From positions 119,326-183,325 of the forward strand of contig NZ_DASZKT010000116.1 in the NCBI RefSeq assembly GCF_035552695.1: a stretch of 64,000 nucleotides of DNA, written 5' to 3'. A program made the position numbers and the translations under genes. Shown piece by piece: positions 8,244 to 16,843 of this stretch. The notes under the pieces were generated by a model, which was not told where the DNA came from, searched no databases, and worked only from the letters and a program-made list of their open reading frames with translations. This DNA comes from Actinospica sp035552695. Lineage in GTDB: Bacteria > Actinomycetota > Actinomycetes > Streptomycetales > Catenulisporaceae. Numbering within the stretch: position 1 is the stretch's first letter; each line of letters opens with the position of its first letter.

Positions 8244-8630
8244 TTGACCGAGTCGGACCAGCCCAGACCCGGACCCGCGGACCCATGGCAGTCCGTGCCC
8301 AGCGGCGTCCAGCCACCGCAGCCCGCGCCGGGCACGCCCGGCTACACCGGGTACGGCTACCCGCCGCCCGGCATGGCGCCGTACTACTACCCCGGCTACC
8401 CGGCCAAGCGCACCAACGGCCTGGCCATCGCCGCGCTGGTCTGCGGGATCTGCGGGTTCCTGTACTTCATCCCGGCGATCCTCGGCATCGTCTTCGGCAT
8501 CATCGCGGTGCGGCAGACGAAGCGGGACGGCACGGACGGGCGGGGCATGGCGATCGCCGGCATCGTCACCGGCACGCTCTGGCTCGCGCTGCTCGCCCTG
8601 ATCGTGCTGATCCTCGCGACCTCGAACTGA
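8244..8630 (+). CDS. DUF4190-type membrane protein
   Basis: Protein of 128 residues with a Pro/Tyr/Gly-rich N-terminus (about 1-55) followed by two membrane segments of the DUF4190 type (NGLAIAALVCGICGFLYFIPAILG and AIAGIVTGTLWLALLALIVLIL) joined by a short basic loop. The start is TTG 8244 with GAGGGGG seven bases upstream. Such proteins are common in actinomycetes and their function is unknown; a peptide-sensing or division-related role has not been shown. Confidence 0.7.
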   Translation: MTESDQPRPGPADPWQSVPSGVQPPQPAPGTPGYTGYGYPPPGMAPYYYPGYPAKRTNGLAIAALVCGICGFLYFIPAILGIVFGIIAVRQTKRDGTDGRGMAIAGIVTGTLWLALLALIVLILATSN

Positions 8631-8701
8631 GGATCGGCGCGGACCCGCCCGCGCCACGGGCCTAAACCGGCCCGAGGTGGGAAACACCCACTAATGTGAA
8701 C

Positions 8702-9418
8702 ATGCATTCGCCCCCGGCGCGGCGCCCCCTGATAGGCCTGACCGCCTATCGCGAGCACGCCTCCTGGGGCGTGTGGCACACGCAGGCGGCGCTGCTGCCG
8801 CACAATTACGTGGACTTACTCACCCAGGCGGGCGGCGTCCCGGTGCTGCTGCCGCTCAGCGAGGACGACGCGGCGGCCAGCATCGTCGCCGCGCTGGACG
8901 GCCTGGTGCTCACCGGCGGCCCGGACATCGAGCCGGTGCGCTACGGCGCCGCTCCCGATCCGTACGCCGAGCGCTTCCAGTCCGACCGGGACACCTGGGA
9001 GTTCGCGCTGCTCGCCGAGGCGCTGCGGGTGGACCTCCCGGTCTTCGGCATCTGCCGGGGCATGCAGCTGATCAACGTCCACTGCGGCGGAACGCTGGTG
9101 CAGCACCTGCCCGAGCTCGCCGGCGGCCAGCGGCACCGCCCCGCCCCCGGCGTGTTCGGCACCGTCCGCGTCCGCCTGGACACCGCCGCCATGCCCGGCT
9201 CCCTGCTCGGCCCCACCGTCGACGTGCCCTGCTACCACCACCAGGCCATCGACCTGCTCGGCGACGGCCTCAAGGCCACCGCCTGGGCCCTCGACGAGAC
9301 CGTCGAGGCGGTCTGGAACCCCGACCGCCGCTTCCTGCTCGGCGTCCAATGGCACCCCGAGGCCCGCGACGACCCCGCCCTCTTCGCAGCCCTCGTCCGC
9401 GCCGCGTCAGCGGGTTGA
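8702..9418 (+). CDS. puuD: Gamma-glutamyl-gamma-aminobutyrate hydrolase-like class I glutamine amidotransferase
   Basis: Peptidase C26/PuuD-like protein. The catalytic Cys lies in FGICRGMQLINVHCGG and the His-Glu pair in GVQWHPEA; TGGPDIEP and CYHHQAID are also family features. PuuD frees GABA from gamma-glutamyl-GABA in polyamine catabolism. No ribosome site stands at the right distance: GAGGTGGG is more than 20 bases away, and a GTG at 8696 is an alternative start. The nearest related gene is a glutamine-synthetase-like start at 63815, too far for an operon. Confidence 0.8.
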   Translation: MHSPPARRPLIGLTAYREHASWGVWHTQAALLPHNYVDLLTQAGGVPVLLPLSEDDAAASIVAALDGLVLTGGPDIEPVRYGAAPDPYAERFQSDRDTWEFALLAEALRVDLPVFGICRGMQLINVHCGGTLVQHLPELAGGQRHRPAPGVFGTVRVRLDTAAMPGSLLGPTVDVPCYHHQAIDLLGDGLKATAWALDETVEAVWNPDRRFLLGVQWHPEARDDPALFAALVRAASAG

Positions 9419-9462
9419 TTCAGGGCCGCGAGCCGGCCGGCGATCTGCAACCACCGGCCGGG

Positions 9463-10599
9463 CTACGGACGGGAGAGCAGGATGCTCGCCTCGGCGACGG
9501 TGTCGACGAGGTGGAGGGTCTTGGCCATGGGCTTGCCCTCGGCGAGGTTGCGGAGCAGCGGCCAGGCGGGGAGGGTGCGGGTCCAGTAGGACACGCCGAC
9601 GAGGATCATCCGGCGGGCGTTGGCGGTGCCGTAGTAGGCGGGGGTCGCGGCCTGGAAGATCTCCTGCACGGTGCCGGCGGCGCCGGGGAGGATGACGACG
9701 GCGGAGTTGGCCCTGGCCAGCAGAACGTCCTCGCGCAGGGCGTTGGAGAAGAACTTGGCGATGGTGGTGGCGAAGGGGTTCGGCGGCTCGTGGCCGTAGA
9801 ACCACGTCGGTACCGACAGGGACTCGCCGGCGCGGTCGCGGGGGTAGACCGTGCGCACGGCGAACGCGGTGCGGGCCCAGGGCGTGACCTCCGGGCGGAA
9901 CGAGGGGACTCCGGCGAGCATCGCAAGGGACTGAGTCAGTGCCTCGTCGGGGTACGGGGCGAGGTAGGCGCCGAGGTTCGCGGCCTCCATGGCGCCGGGG
10001 CCGCCGCCGGTGGCCACCGTGAATCCCGCCCGCGCGACGCTCCGGCCGAGCAGCGCGGCCTGGGTGTAGCCGTCGGTGCCGCGCTCGAGGGCGTGGCCGC
10101 CCATGACGCCGATGACGCGGCGGCCCGCGGCCCACTCGTCGAGCGCGTCCTCGATCGAGTCGTCGTGCAGGCCGCGCAGGGCCAGGGCGAGCACGTCCTC
10201 CCGTCCGCGCGGCTCCTGGTCCCAGCGGTAGGCGAGCGCGTCAGGGGTCTGTTCATACGGCTTCGTATCTACGCCCTCGTACAATTCCTCGGGCGAGTAG
10301 AGGCCGACGCGGTACGGGTCGAAGGGCAGCCGCGGCGTCGGCGGGAAGACCAGCGCGCCGCGTTGGCGCAGGTCGGCGGCCACGGTCTCGCTCAGTTCGC
10401 AGCCGAGGAACGCGCTGTCCTCGATGTCCGAGGTTCTCAGTTCCCATCCTCGTTCTCGGAGATCGACCGCCTGAATCCGGCAGCCCGCCAGGCTGCCCGG
10501 ATGCCGCGAGACGTAACTGTCGAACTGCGCGAGCGACTCGATCTCCACCACGAGGCCCGAGTCTATCGCCAGAGCGGTGATCCGACTCGGCGTTTGCAC
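9463..10599 (-). CDS. LOG-family Rossmann-fold protein
   Basis: Protein of about 378 residues. The C-terminal half carries LOG/TIGR00730 features: MGGHALERG, TGGGPGAMEAANLGA, and PGAAGTVQE in place of the canonical PGGxGTxxE. LOG proteins hydrolyse nucleoside monophosphates (cytokinin-activating type), and the first Gly-to-Ala change in the motif may affect that. The N-terminal region (about 1-150) is an extension not seen in short LOG proteins. The GTG at 10599 is preferred since the extra upstream residues run into the chitinase promoter. Confidence 0.7.
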   Translation of the reverse strand: MQTPSRITALAIDSGLVVEIESLAQFDSYVSRHPGSLAGCRIQAVDLRERGWELRTSDIEDSAFLGCELSETVAADLRQRGALVFPPTPRLPFDPYRVGLYSPEELYEGVDTKPYEQTPDALAYRWDQEPRGREDVLALALRGLHDDSIEDALDEWAAGRRVIGVMGGHALERGTDGYTQAALLGRSVARAGFTVATGGGPGAMEAANLGAYLAPYPDEALTQSLAMLAGVPSFRPEVTPWARTAFAVRTVYPRDRAGESLSVPTWFYGHEPPNPFATTIAKFFSNALREDVLLARANSAVVILPGAAGTVQEIFQAATPAYYGTANARRMILVGVSYWTRTLPAWPLLRNLAEGKPMAKTLHLVDTVAEASILLSRP

Positions 10600-10634
10600 A
10601 AGCCTGGATTGACCTTTTCTTAGGGCCAAGGGGC

Positions 10635-10663
10635 TTGACGTGTCCAATGGTCTAGTCCAATCT
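10635..10663 (+). promoter_or_regulatory. Chitinase promoter with DasR-type dre site
   Basis: AATGGTCTAGTCCAAT (10646-10661) agrees with the DasR-responsive element consensus ACTGGTCTAGACCAGT at 13 of 16 positions. It falls inside a possible promoter of TTGACG (10635-10640), a 17-base spacer and CAATCT (10658-10663). DasR represses chitin and N-acetylglucosamine genes in streptomycetes, and the downstream gene is a GH18 chitinase, so the context agrees with the site. Confidence 0.65.
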
Positions 10664-10729
10664 TCGCTGTACGGCACTGCGGCGCAGTGTGGCGCCGAGG
10701 CCGTCCGCGTGAAGGGACCTCCCACACCC

Positions 10730-12265
10730 ATGGCTCGAAATCAACATACGGACAAGCGTGTCCGGGCCGCGCTGGCCGTGGCCGCGGCGGCCTCGGTCGC
10801 GGTCGTCGGGGCGGTCTTCGCCACCCAGGCGCAGGCCGCGTCCAGCAACCTGCTGACGAACGGAAGTTTCAGCAGCGGCAATTTGAACGGCTGGACCTGC
10901 GACTCGGGGACCGGCTCCGTCGTGACCTCTCCGGTCTACTCCGGCGACACGTACGCGCTCGCCGGAGCGGCCACCTCCTCCGACGACGCGCAGTGCACGC
11001 AGACCGTCTCGGTCCAGCCGAACAGCAGCTACTCGCTGTCCGGCGAGTTCGAGGGCGCGTACGTGTACCTCGGCGTGACCGGCGGCTCGGACACCTGGAC
11101 TCCCTCGGCCACCTCGTGGCAGCAGCTTTCCATGAGTTTCACCACCAGCGCGTCGCAGACCTCTGTCACCATTTACACGCACGGCTGGTACGCCCAGGGC
11201 ACGTACTACGCCGACAACCTCACGCTGACCGGTGCGGCCGGCTCCGGATCGACCAGCACGAGCCCGTCGCCCACCCCGACGACGGCCAGCCCGTCCCCCT
11301 CGCCGACCACGACCACCGCCTCGCCCACGCCGACCTCCACCGGCGGCACCGGCGGCAACAGCGGCCTGCCCGCGCACGTGCTCGCCGGCTACTGGCAGGA
11401 CTTCACCAACACCGCCCCGGCGCTGAGTCTCGCCTCGGTGCCGACCGGCTACAACCTCGTCGACGTCGCCTTCGCCTCGACGGACTCCGCGAACGACGGC
11501 GGCGTGACCTACTCCGTCGACTCGGGCCTGTCCTCGGCGCTCGGCGGATACACGGACGCCCAGTTCACCGCGGACGTGGCCACGCTGCACTCGCGCGGCC
11601 AGAAGGTGCTGCTCTCGATCGGCGGTCAGAACGGCACGATCTCCGTCGCCTCGTCGAGCGCCGCGACGAACTTCGCGAACAGCGCCTACAGCCTGATGAA
11701 GCAGTACGGCTTCGACGGCGTGGACATCGACCTCGAGAACGGCGTGACCCCCACGTACATGGCGCAGGCGCTTCAGGACCTGCACAACCTCGCGGGCTCC
11801 TCGCTGATCATCACGCTCGCGCCGCAGACGATCGACATGCAGTCCACCGGTTCGGACTACTTCGCGCTCGCTCTGGACATCAAGAGCATCCTGACGATCT
11901 CCTTCACCCAGTACTACAACAGCGGCACGATGAACGGCTGCGACGGCAACGTCTACGCCGAGGCCACGGAGAACTTCGTCACCGCGCTCGCCTGCACCCA
12001 GTTCGAGGGCGGCCTGAGCCAGAGCCAGGTCGGCATCGGCCTGCCCGCCACCAGCGCGGCGGGTCCCGACGGCGGCTACGTCTCGCCCTCGACGGTCAAC
12101 GCGGAGCTCGACTGCCTGGCCGCCAAGGCGAACTGCGGCAGCTTCGTGCCGCCGAGCGCCTGGCCAGGTATCGGCGGCGCGATGGACTGGTCGATCAACT
12201 GGGACGCGTCCAGCGGTTACGCCTTCGCGAACACCGTCGGCCCGTACCTGAAGTCGCTCCCCTAA
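10730..12265 (+). CDS. Secreted GH18 chitinase with N-terminal carbohydrate-binding module
   Basis: Protein of 511 residues: Sec signal peptide ending near AQA-AS (about residue 36), a beta-sandwich carbohydrate-binding module (about 37-165, starting NLLTNGSFSSG), a Ser/Thr/Pro linker (about 166-205), and a GH18 barrel with the catalytic signature DGVDIDLE, Glu near residue 336. It hydrolyses chitin outside the cell. The ATG at 10730 is supported by GAAGGGA about a dozen bases upstream and by the signal peptide. Likely repressed by DasR through the site at 10646-10661. Confidence 0.92.
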   Translation: MARNQHTDKRVRAALAVAAAASVAVVGAVFATQAQAASSNLLTNGSFSSGNLNGWTCDSGTGSVVTSPVYSGDTYALAGAATSSDDAQCTQTVSVQPNSSYSLSGEFEGAYVYLGVTGGSDTWTPSATSWQQLSMSFTTSASQTSVTIYTHGWYAQGTYYADNLTLTGAAGSGSTSTSPSPTPTTASPSPSPTTTTASPTPTSTGGTGGNSGLPAHVLAGYWQDFTNTAPALSLASVPTGYNLVDVAFASTDSANDGGVTYSVDSGLSSALGGYTDAQFTADVATLHSRGQKVLLSIGGQNGTISVASSSAATNFANSAYSLMKQYGFDGVDIDLENGVTPTYMAQALQDLHNLAGSSLIITLAPQTIDMQSTGSDYFALALDIKSILTISFTQYYNSGTMNGCDGNVYAEATENFVTALACTQFEGGLSQSQVGIGLPATSAAGPDGGYVSPSTVNAELDCLAAKANCGSFVPPSAWPGIGGAMDWSINWDASSGYAFANTVGPYLKSLP

Positions 12266-12350
12266 CGTGACCGCCCTGTTACTCAATACTTTGGTAAAGG
12301 CTGCGGCCCAGACCTTGTAGCGGCAGGGGGTGCGTGTCAGGCTCGCCGCC

Positions 12351-13073
12351 ATGGCACGCACCTACCTGTCGACGCTCTCCCCGCGCCGCCGCTGGGGCAT
12401 CGCCTTCGCGGCGGCCGGAGTCGCGCTCGCCGCCACGGCGGGCCTCGGCGAGCCCTGGGGCTATCACACCATCAGTGCTCTGCCGAAGGACTCCGGATTC
12501 AGTTCGGCTCCGCTGCTCGCGAGCACCCTCCAGGTCTTCCACTGGACCACGGGCAGCGCGCAGCTCGGCGGCACGCATCCGTGGATCGCGGCATTCGTAC
12601 TCGACCTCGTCTGGCCGCTGCTGATCCTGATCGGCACCCGGGCGCTCGCGGGCGGCCTCGCCCTGCGCCGGGCCAATTCCTCGCTGATCGTCGGGGTGTG
12701 GAGCGTGACCACGCTCACCGGCGCGTTCGCCGGGCTCGCCGCGGGCCTCGTGGACCACGGCGCGGGATCCCGCGTCGCGTTCGCCGCCGTGTCCGCGCAC
12801 ACCACGACCGGCGACGTGCTGGCCCTCCAGGCGGCGACGATCGCGCTGGTCGGCGCGCTGGTCGGCTGGCTGCCCGGCGTCGCGGCGGCCCTGGCGTACT
12901 CGGTCAACCGCGTCGTCCCGCAGCCCGAGCCCGAGACGATGAGCGGTGAGGAGAAGACCCTCGTCGAGGAGACCGGCACGCTCAGCCTGGAGAACCTCGA
13001 GGAGCTGCGGCACGCCCGCCGCGACGACGGCCGCCTCAAGGACGCCGGCACCAGCGAGTTCTTCCGGGTCTGA
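12351..13073 (+). CDS. Integral membrane protein, unknown
   Basis: Protein of about 240 residues with some four hydrophobic segments (WGIAFAAAGVALAATAGL, AAFVLDLVWPLLILIG, VGVWSVTTLTGAFAGLAAGL, ATIALVGALVGWLPGVAAAL) and a charged cytoplasmic tail (about 190-240). The region between segments one and two holds a conserved-looking GEPWGYHTISALPKDSGF. I do not recognise the family. The start is uncertain: ATG 12351 has no clear ribosome site and GTG 12330 is in frame. Confidence 0.6.
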   Translation: MARTYLSTLSPRRRWGIAFAAAGVALAATAGLGEPWGYHTISALPKDSGFSSAPLLASTLQVFHWTTGSAQLGGTHPWIAAFVLDLVWPLLILIGTRALAGGLALRRANSSLIVGVWSVTTLTGAFAGLAAGLVDHGAGSRVAFAAVSAHTTTGDVLALQAATIALVGALVGWLPGVAAALAYSVNRVVPQPEPETMSGEEKTLVEETGTLSLENLEELRHARRDDGRLKDAGTSEFFRV

Positions 13074-13088
13074 CGCTACGCTCGTGCC

Positions 13089-13988
13089 GTGCGAATGCAT
13101 GACGATCAGCTGACGGTTTCCACCGAGACGGTGCGCGGGCTGGTCGACGAGCAGTTCCCGCAGTGGCGCGGACTTCCCGTCCGCGCCGTGGCGTCGCAGG
13201 GCACTGTCAATGCGATCTTCCGGATCGGCGACGGCCTCGCGGCCCGGTTCCCGCTCCAGTCCGCCGGCATCGACGAGACGCGACGCAGCTTGCTACGCGA
13301 GGCGGAAGCTGCGCGCGAGCTGGCCGGGCGTACGCGGTTCCGCACGCCCGAGCCGGTCGCCGTCGGCGAGCCCGGCCGCGACTATGCGCTCCCGTGGTCG
13401 GTGCAGACCTGGATTCCGGGTGGCGTCGCGACTCCGGACGACCCGGCCGACTCGGTGGCGTTCGCGAGCGACCTCGCCGAGCTCATCCGCGACGTGCGCG
13501 CCGTCGAGACACGAGGCCGCACGTTCGGCGGCGGCGGCGGCCGCGGCGGGGATCTGAAGCCGCACGACGCGTGGATGGAGACCTGCTTCGCGAGGAGCGA
13601 GGACCTCTTGGATGTACCGCGGCTCCGCCGGATGTGGTCCGAACTGCGGGAACTGCCGCGCGAGTCCGCTGACGCGATGACGCACGGCGACCTGATCCCC
13701 GGCAACGTGCTCGTCGCGGGCGATCGGCTCGCGGGCGTGCTGGACGTGGGCGGCTTCGGGCCCGCGGATCCGGCGCTGGATCTGGTGTGCGCCTGGCATC
13801 TGCTGGCCGCCGGCCCCCGGCGGCGGCTGCGCGCGGAGCTCGGCTGCGGCGAGCTCGAATGGCGGCGCGGCCGGGCGTGGGCATTCCAGCAGGCGATGGG
13901 CGCGGCCTGGTACTACCGCGAGACCAACGCGGCGATGCACCGGATGGGTGTGGTGACGCTCAGCCGTCTGCTCGAAGACGACTGCTGA
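13089..13988 (+). CDS. APH-family phosphotransferase
   Basis: Protein of 299 residues with aminoglycoside-phosphotransferase features: nucleotide-binding N-lobe (SQGTVNAIFRIGDGLAARFP), Brenner motif THGDLIPGN, and LDVGGFG in place of the usual DFG-type metal motif. The first Asp of the metal motif is kept. Many actinomycetes carry close relatives annotated as aminoglycoside phosphotransferases without shown resistance. GTG 13089 or ATG 13095 may be used. The last 29 bases overlap the convergent TetR gene. Confidence 0.75.
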   Translation: MRMHDDQLTVSTETVRGLVDEQFPQWRGLPVRAVASQGTVNAIFRIGDGLAARFPLQSAGIDETRRSLLREAEAARELAGRTRFRTPEPVAVGEPGRDYALPWSVQTWIPGGVATPDDPADSVAFASDLAELIRDVRAVETRGRTFGGGGGRGGDLKPHDAWMETCFARSEDLLDVPRLRRMWSELRELPRESADAMTHGDLIPGNVLVAGDRLAGVLDVGGFGPADPALDLVCAWHLLAAGPRRRLRAELGCGELEWRRGRAWAFQQAMGAAWYYRETNAAMHRMGVVTLSRLLEDDC

Positions 13989-14598
13989 GCGGCCTGGTCC
14001 TGGAGGACGGCGTACGGCGCTCGTAGCCCAGAAGGGTGTACGCCAAATAGATGTTGTGCTCCACCAGATCGTCCAACGAGTCTGGGCCGTCCGGGCGATA
14101 CCACTGGGCCACGGCGTTGCAGGACGCGATGATCGAACGGCGCACGTCGTCCGGGTACGGAGTGGTGAAGATCCCCGCCGCGACGCCCGCGTCGATCGGC
14201 CCGCGGAACCTGGCGCTCGCCTCGCGCTGCCTGGCCCGATACCGTTCCCGCTCCTCGGGTTCCAGCGCGCGCGCCTCGTTCATCAGCAGCAGGCTCGCCT
14301 CCGAGCGCTCGGCCCGGTAGCGCACCGTCGCGCCGACCACCGCGGCGAGCCGGCGCGCCGGATCGTGCCCGGCCTCGGCCAGGGCCTCCGCGCAGCGCGC
14401 CTGGTAGTCGTCCATGCCCTCGTGCAGCAGGGCCGCGAGCAGCGCCTGCTTGCTCGGGTAATAGTGGTACAAGGCGGACAGGCTCACCCCTGCCGCCGCG
14501 GCGATCTCCCGGATGGAGACCGCGTGGAATCCCCGGTCGGCGAACTGCGTCGAGGCGGCGGCGAGCAGGGCCTGGTGGCCTGCGGGGCGAACCGTCAC
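13960..14598 (-). CDS. TetR-family regulator of the adjacent acyl-CoA dehydrogenase
   Basis: TetR repressor of 212 residues; the N-terminal helix-turn-helix reads VSIREIAAAAGVSLSALYHYYPSKQALL. The GTG at 14598 has GGAGGAG five bases upstream and is preferred over a TTG at 14622. It is divergent from an acyl-CoA dehydrogenase gene with a palindrome between them, the usual arrangement for a local repressor of fatty-acid or branched-chain acyl-CoA catabolism. Confidence 0.85.
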   Translation of the reverse strand: MTVRPAGHQALLAAASTQFADRGFHAVSIREIAAAAGVSLSALYHYYPSKQALLAALLHEGMDDYQARCAEALAEAGHDPARRLAAVVGATVRYRAERSEASLLLMNEARALEPEERERYRARQREASARFRGPIDAGVAAGIFTTPYPDDVRRSIIASCNAVAQWYRPDGPDSLDDLVEHNIYLAYTLLGYERRTPSSRTRPLSSRLRADG

Positions 14599-14643
14599 GG
14601 GGACTCCTCCGGGGATGGACAAGCAGTACTACTGGCGAGTAGC

Positions 14644-14661
14644 TTAACGAGCGTTCGTTGA
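14644..14661. promoter_or_regulatory. Candidate TetR operator
   Basis: The 18-base sequence TTAACGAGCGTTCGTTGA has 7 of 9 matching inverted positions, with the core AACGA/TCGTT, and sits between the divergent TetR and acyl-CoA dehydrogenase genes. Its AAC/GTT geometry resembles operators of fatty-acid-type TetR repressors. Confidence 0.5.
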
Positions 14662-14691
14662 GTTGGCGAGAGACAGGATAGGGGTTCGGCG

Positions 14692-15849
14692 GTGCTCCGG
14701 AGCATTTACAACGAGGACCACGAGGCGTTCCGCGCCATGATCCGGGACTTCATCGAGTCCGAGGTGGCGCCGGAGTACAGCGAGTGGGAGAAGGACGGCC
14801 ACCCGCCGCGCGACTTCTACAACAAGCTCGGCGAGCTCGGCGTGTTCGGCATCAACGTGCCGGAGGAGTACGGCGGCGCGGGGGAGACCTCGTACAAGTT
14901 CGAGTCCATCCTGATGGAGGAGACCGCCCGCGCGGGCGTGACCTTCGGCGCCGCGGGCATCCACGTCAACCTGGTGCGCCCCTACCTGCTGGCCTTCGCG
15001 AGCGAGGAGCAGAAGCGGCGCTGGATGCCCGGGTTCATCAGCGGCGAGATGATGGGCGCGCTCGCCATGACCGAGCCGGGCACCGGCTCCGACCTGGCCG
15101 GCATCGCGACCACCGCCAAGCTCTCCGCGGACGGCACGCACTACGTGCTCAACGGGGCCAAGACCTTCATCTCCGGCGGCGTGCTGGCCGACCGGGTGCT
15201 CGTCGTCGCCCGCACCTCCCCGGCCACGCCGGAGAACCGCCGCGGCGGCCTGACGATCCTGTTCGTGGACACCAAGTCCCCGGGCTACAGCGTCGGCAAG
15301 AAGCTGGACAAGATCGGCCTGAAGACCTCGGACACCGCCGAGCTGGCCTTCCAGGACGTCAAGGTGCCGGTCGAGGACCTGCTCGGCGAGGAGGGCCAGG
15401 CCTTCAAGTACCTGACGCACAACCTGGTCGAGGAGCGGCTGGCCATCTTGGTCGGCTCGACCGCGCAGGCCGGTGCGGCGATCCGCTTCGCCGTGGACTA
15501 CGTCAAGGAGCGCAAGGCCTTCGGCCAGCCGATCGCCTCGTTCCAGAACACGAAGTTCGTGCTCGCCGACTGCGAGTCCGACTACCAGGCCGCGCAGGCG
15601 CTGACCGACCGCGCGATCGAACTGTTCGACCAGGGCAAGCTCACCCCGGCCGACGCGGCCGCCGCGAAGATCTTCACCACCGAGGCGGCCGGGCGGATCA
15701 TCGACAAGTGCCTGCAGCTGCACGGCGGCTACGGCTACATCAACGAGTACCCGATCGCCCGCCTGTACGCCGACACGCGCGTGTCCCGGCTGTACGGCGG
15801 CACCTCGGAGATCATGCGCACGATCGTCGCGAAGTCGCTCGGGCTGTAG
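14692..15849 (+). CDS. Acyl-CoA dehydrogenase
   Basis: Flavoenzyme of 385 residues carrying out alpha,beta-dehydrogenation of an acyl-CoA. The family motifs are present: AMTEPGTGSDLAGI (FAD/substrate loop), HYVLNGAKTFISGG, the RKAFGQPI-type segment, LHGGYGYINEYP and RLYGGTSEIMRTIVAKSLG. The catalytic Glu lies in the region preceding the C-terminal GGTSEI. GTG 14692 follows GGATAGGGG. Chain-length preference cannot be read by eye. Likely repressed by the divergent TetR protein. Confidence 0.9.
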   Translation: MLRSIYNEDHEAFRAMIRDFIESEVAPEYSEWEKDGHPPRDFYNKLGELGVFGINVPEEYGGAGETSYKFESILMEETARAGVTFGAAGIHVNLVRPYLLAFASEEQKRRWMPGFISGEMMGALAMTEPGTGSDLAGIATTAKLSADGTHYVLNGAKTFISGGVLADRVLVVARTSPATPENRRGGLTILFVDTKSPGYSVGKKLDKIGLKTSDTAELAFQDVKVPVEDLLGEEGQAFKYLTHNLVEERLAILVGSTAQAGAAIRFAVDYVKERKAFGQPIASFQNTKFVLADCESDYQAAQALTDRAIELFDQGKLTPADAAAAKIFTTEAAGRIIDKCLQLHGGYGYINEYPIARLYADTRVSRLYGGTSEIMRTIVAKSLGL

Positions 15850-16007
15850 GCGCTGGGTGAAACCGCCGCGCTGAGGCATCGAGCCCTGATAAGGCGGCGG
15901 AAAGACTTTGACGGCGGCCGCGGCCGTACCATACCGTTGGCGCTCGTCAAGGGGACAGGGAACGAATACGAAGCGCGGCACGAGGCTGTGCGGCGGAGGG
16001 GGCGGGC

Positions 16008-16745
16008 ATGGCCACGGCCAAGCTGAACCAGATCATCGCGGTGGAGAAGGGCGTCAAGGGCAAGTCCTTCTCGGAGCTGACCGAGGCGCACCACCTGCTG
16101 CTCAAGCCCGCGCTGCTGTCCGGCATCTCGCGCAGCTACCAGCCGAAGGACGACGAGGGCGAGCAGCTGCCGCCGGAGTCGACCAAGGTGCAGGTGAAAG
16201 CCGAGGAGGTGCTGCGCAAGACCTCCGCGACGCTGACCCGGCTGTTCGACGTCACGGCGACGAAGGACTGGGCCAACTGCGTGGCCAAGGCCGACATCAC
16301 GGTCGACGGCACCGTACTGCTCAAGGACGTGCCGGTGACCTACCTGCTCTTCCTGGAGAAGCAGCTGACCGACCTGCACACCTTCATCAAGAAGCTGCCG
16401 GTGCTCGATGCCGGCGAGTCCTGGGTGCAGGACCTGTCCACGGACAGCTGGAAGACCGAGCCGGTGCAGACCTACCGCACCAAGCGCGTGCCGCGTAACC
16501 ACGTGAAGGCCGAGGCGACGGAGAAGCACCCGGCGCAGGTCGAGGTCTACTACGAGGACATGACCATCGGCTACTGGACCACCGTGAAGTTCTCCGGCGC
16601 GCTGCCCGCCCGGCGGGTCAACGAGCTGCTTGACCGGGTGGAGAAGCTGCAGCAGGCCGTGAAGTTCGCCCGTGAGGAGGCCAACGGCACCGAGATCGCC
16701 GACCAGCGCGTCGGCGAGGCCGTGTTCGGCTACCTCTTCGGCTGA
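16008..16745 (+). CDS. Conserved actinobacterial protein (DUF7873-like)
   Basis: Soluble protein of 245 residues beginning MATAKLNQIIAVEKGVKGKS, rich in Lys and Glu. It has the same overall layout as a conserved actinobacterial family of unknown function: N-terminal HHLLLKPALLSGISR, middle YLLFLEKQLTDLHTF, and C-terminal VEVYYEDMTIGYWTTVKFSG. No catalytic motif is evident. ATG 16008 follows GGAGGGGGCGGGC. It directly precedes the tRNA-like region; a hairpin separates them. Confidence 0.75.
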   Translation: MATAKLNQIIAVEKGVKGKSFSELTEAHHLLLKPALLSGISRSYQPKDDEGEQLPPESTKVQVKAEEVLRKTSATLTRLFDVTATKDWANCVAKADITVDGTVLLKDVPVTYLLFLEKQLTDLHTFIKKLPVLDAGESWVQDLSTDSWKTEPVQTYRTKRVPRNHVKAEATEKHPAQVEVYYEDMTIGYWTTVKFSGALPARRVNELLDRVEKLQQAVKFAREEANGTEIADQRVGEAVFGYLFG

Positions 16746-16775
16746 CGCACCAGCACGATTCCCACCACGCAGACT

Positions 16776-16800
16776 CCTTCCCGGTTGAGCCCCGGGAGGG
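16776..16800 (+). terminator. Hairpin after the conserved gene, possible terminator
   Basis: CCTTCCCGG (16776-16784) pairs with CCGGGAGGG (16792-16800), nine pairs with one G-U, around the 7-base loop TTGAGCC. No T run follows. It probably ends the upstream transcript, though it could also belong to the structured RNA that follows. Confidence 0.4.
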
Positions 16801-16843
16801 CGGCGCGCACACCGCGCGCAGACTGAAACTCAGTGATCAGACT

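Noticed and set aside
8674..8681. GAGGTGGG as ribosome site of the puuD-like gene
   Set aside because: It is more than 20 bases before the likely ATG, too far to serve.
10652..12361. Long open frame antisense to the chitinase gene
   Set aside because: It mirrors the GC codon bias of the real gene, shows no family motif and has no ribosome site; several similar antisense frames elsewhere were left out for the same reason.
13738..13758. Inactivation of the phosphotransferase by loss of DFG
   Set aside because: The metal-binding Asp is kept in LDVGGFG; only the next residue differs, so activity cannot be excluded.
15908..15936. TTGACG with TACCAT as promoter of the conserved gene at 16008
   Set aside because: The spacer is about 14 bases, too short, and other -10 choices are poor; possible but not supported.
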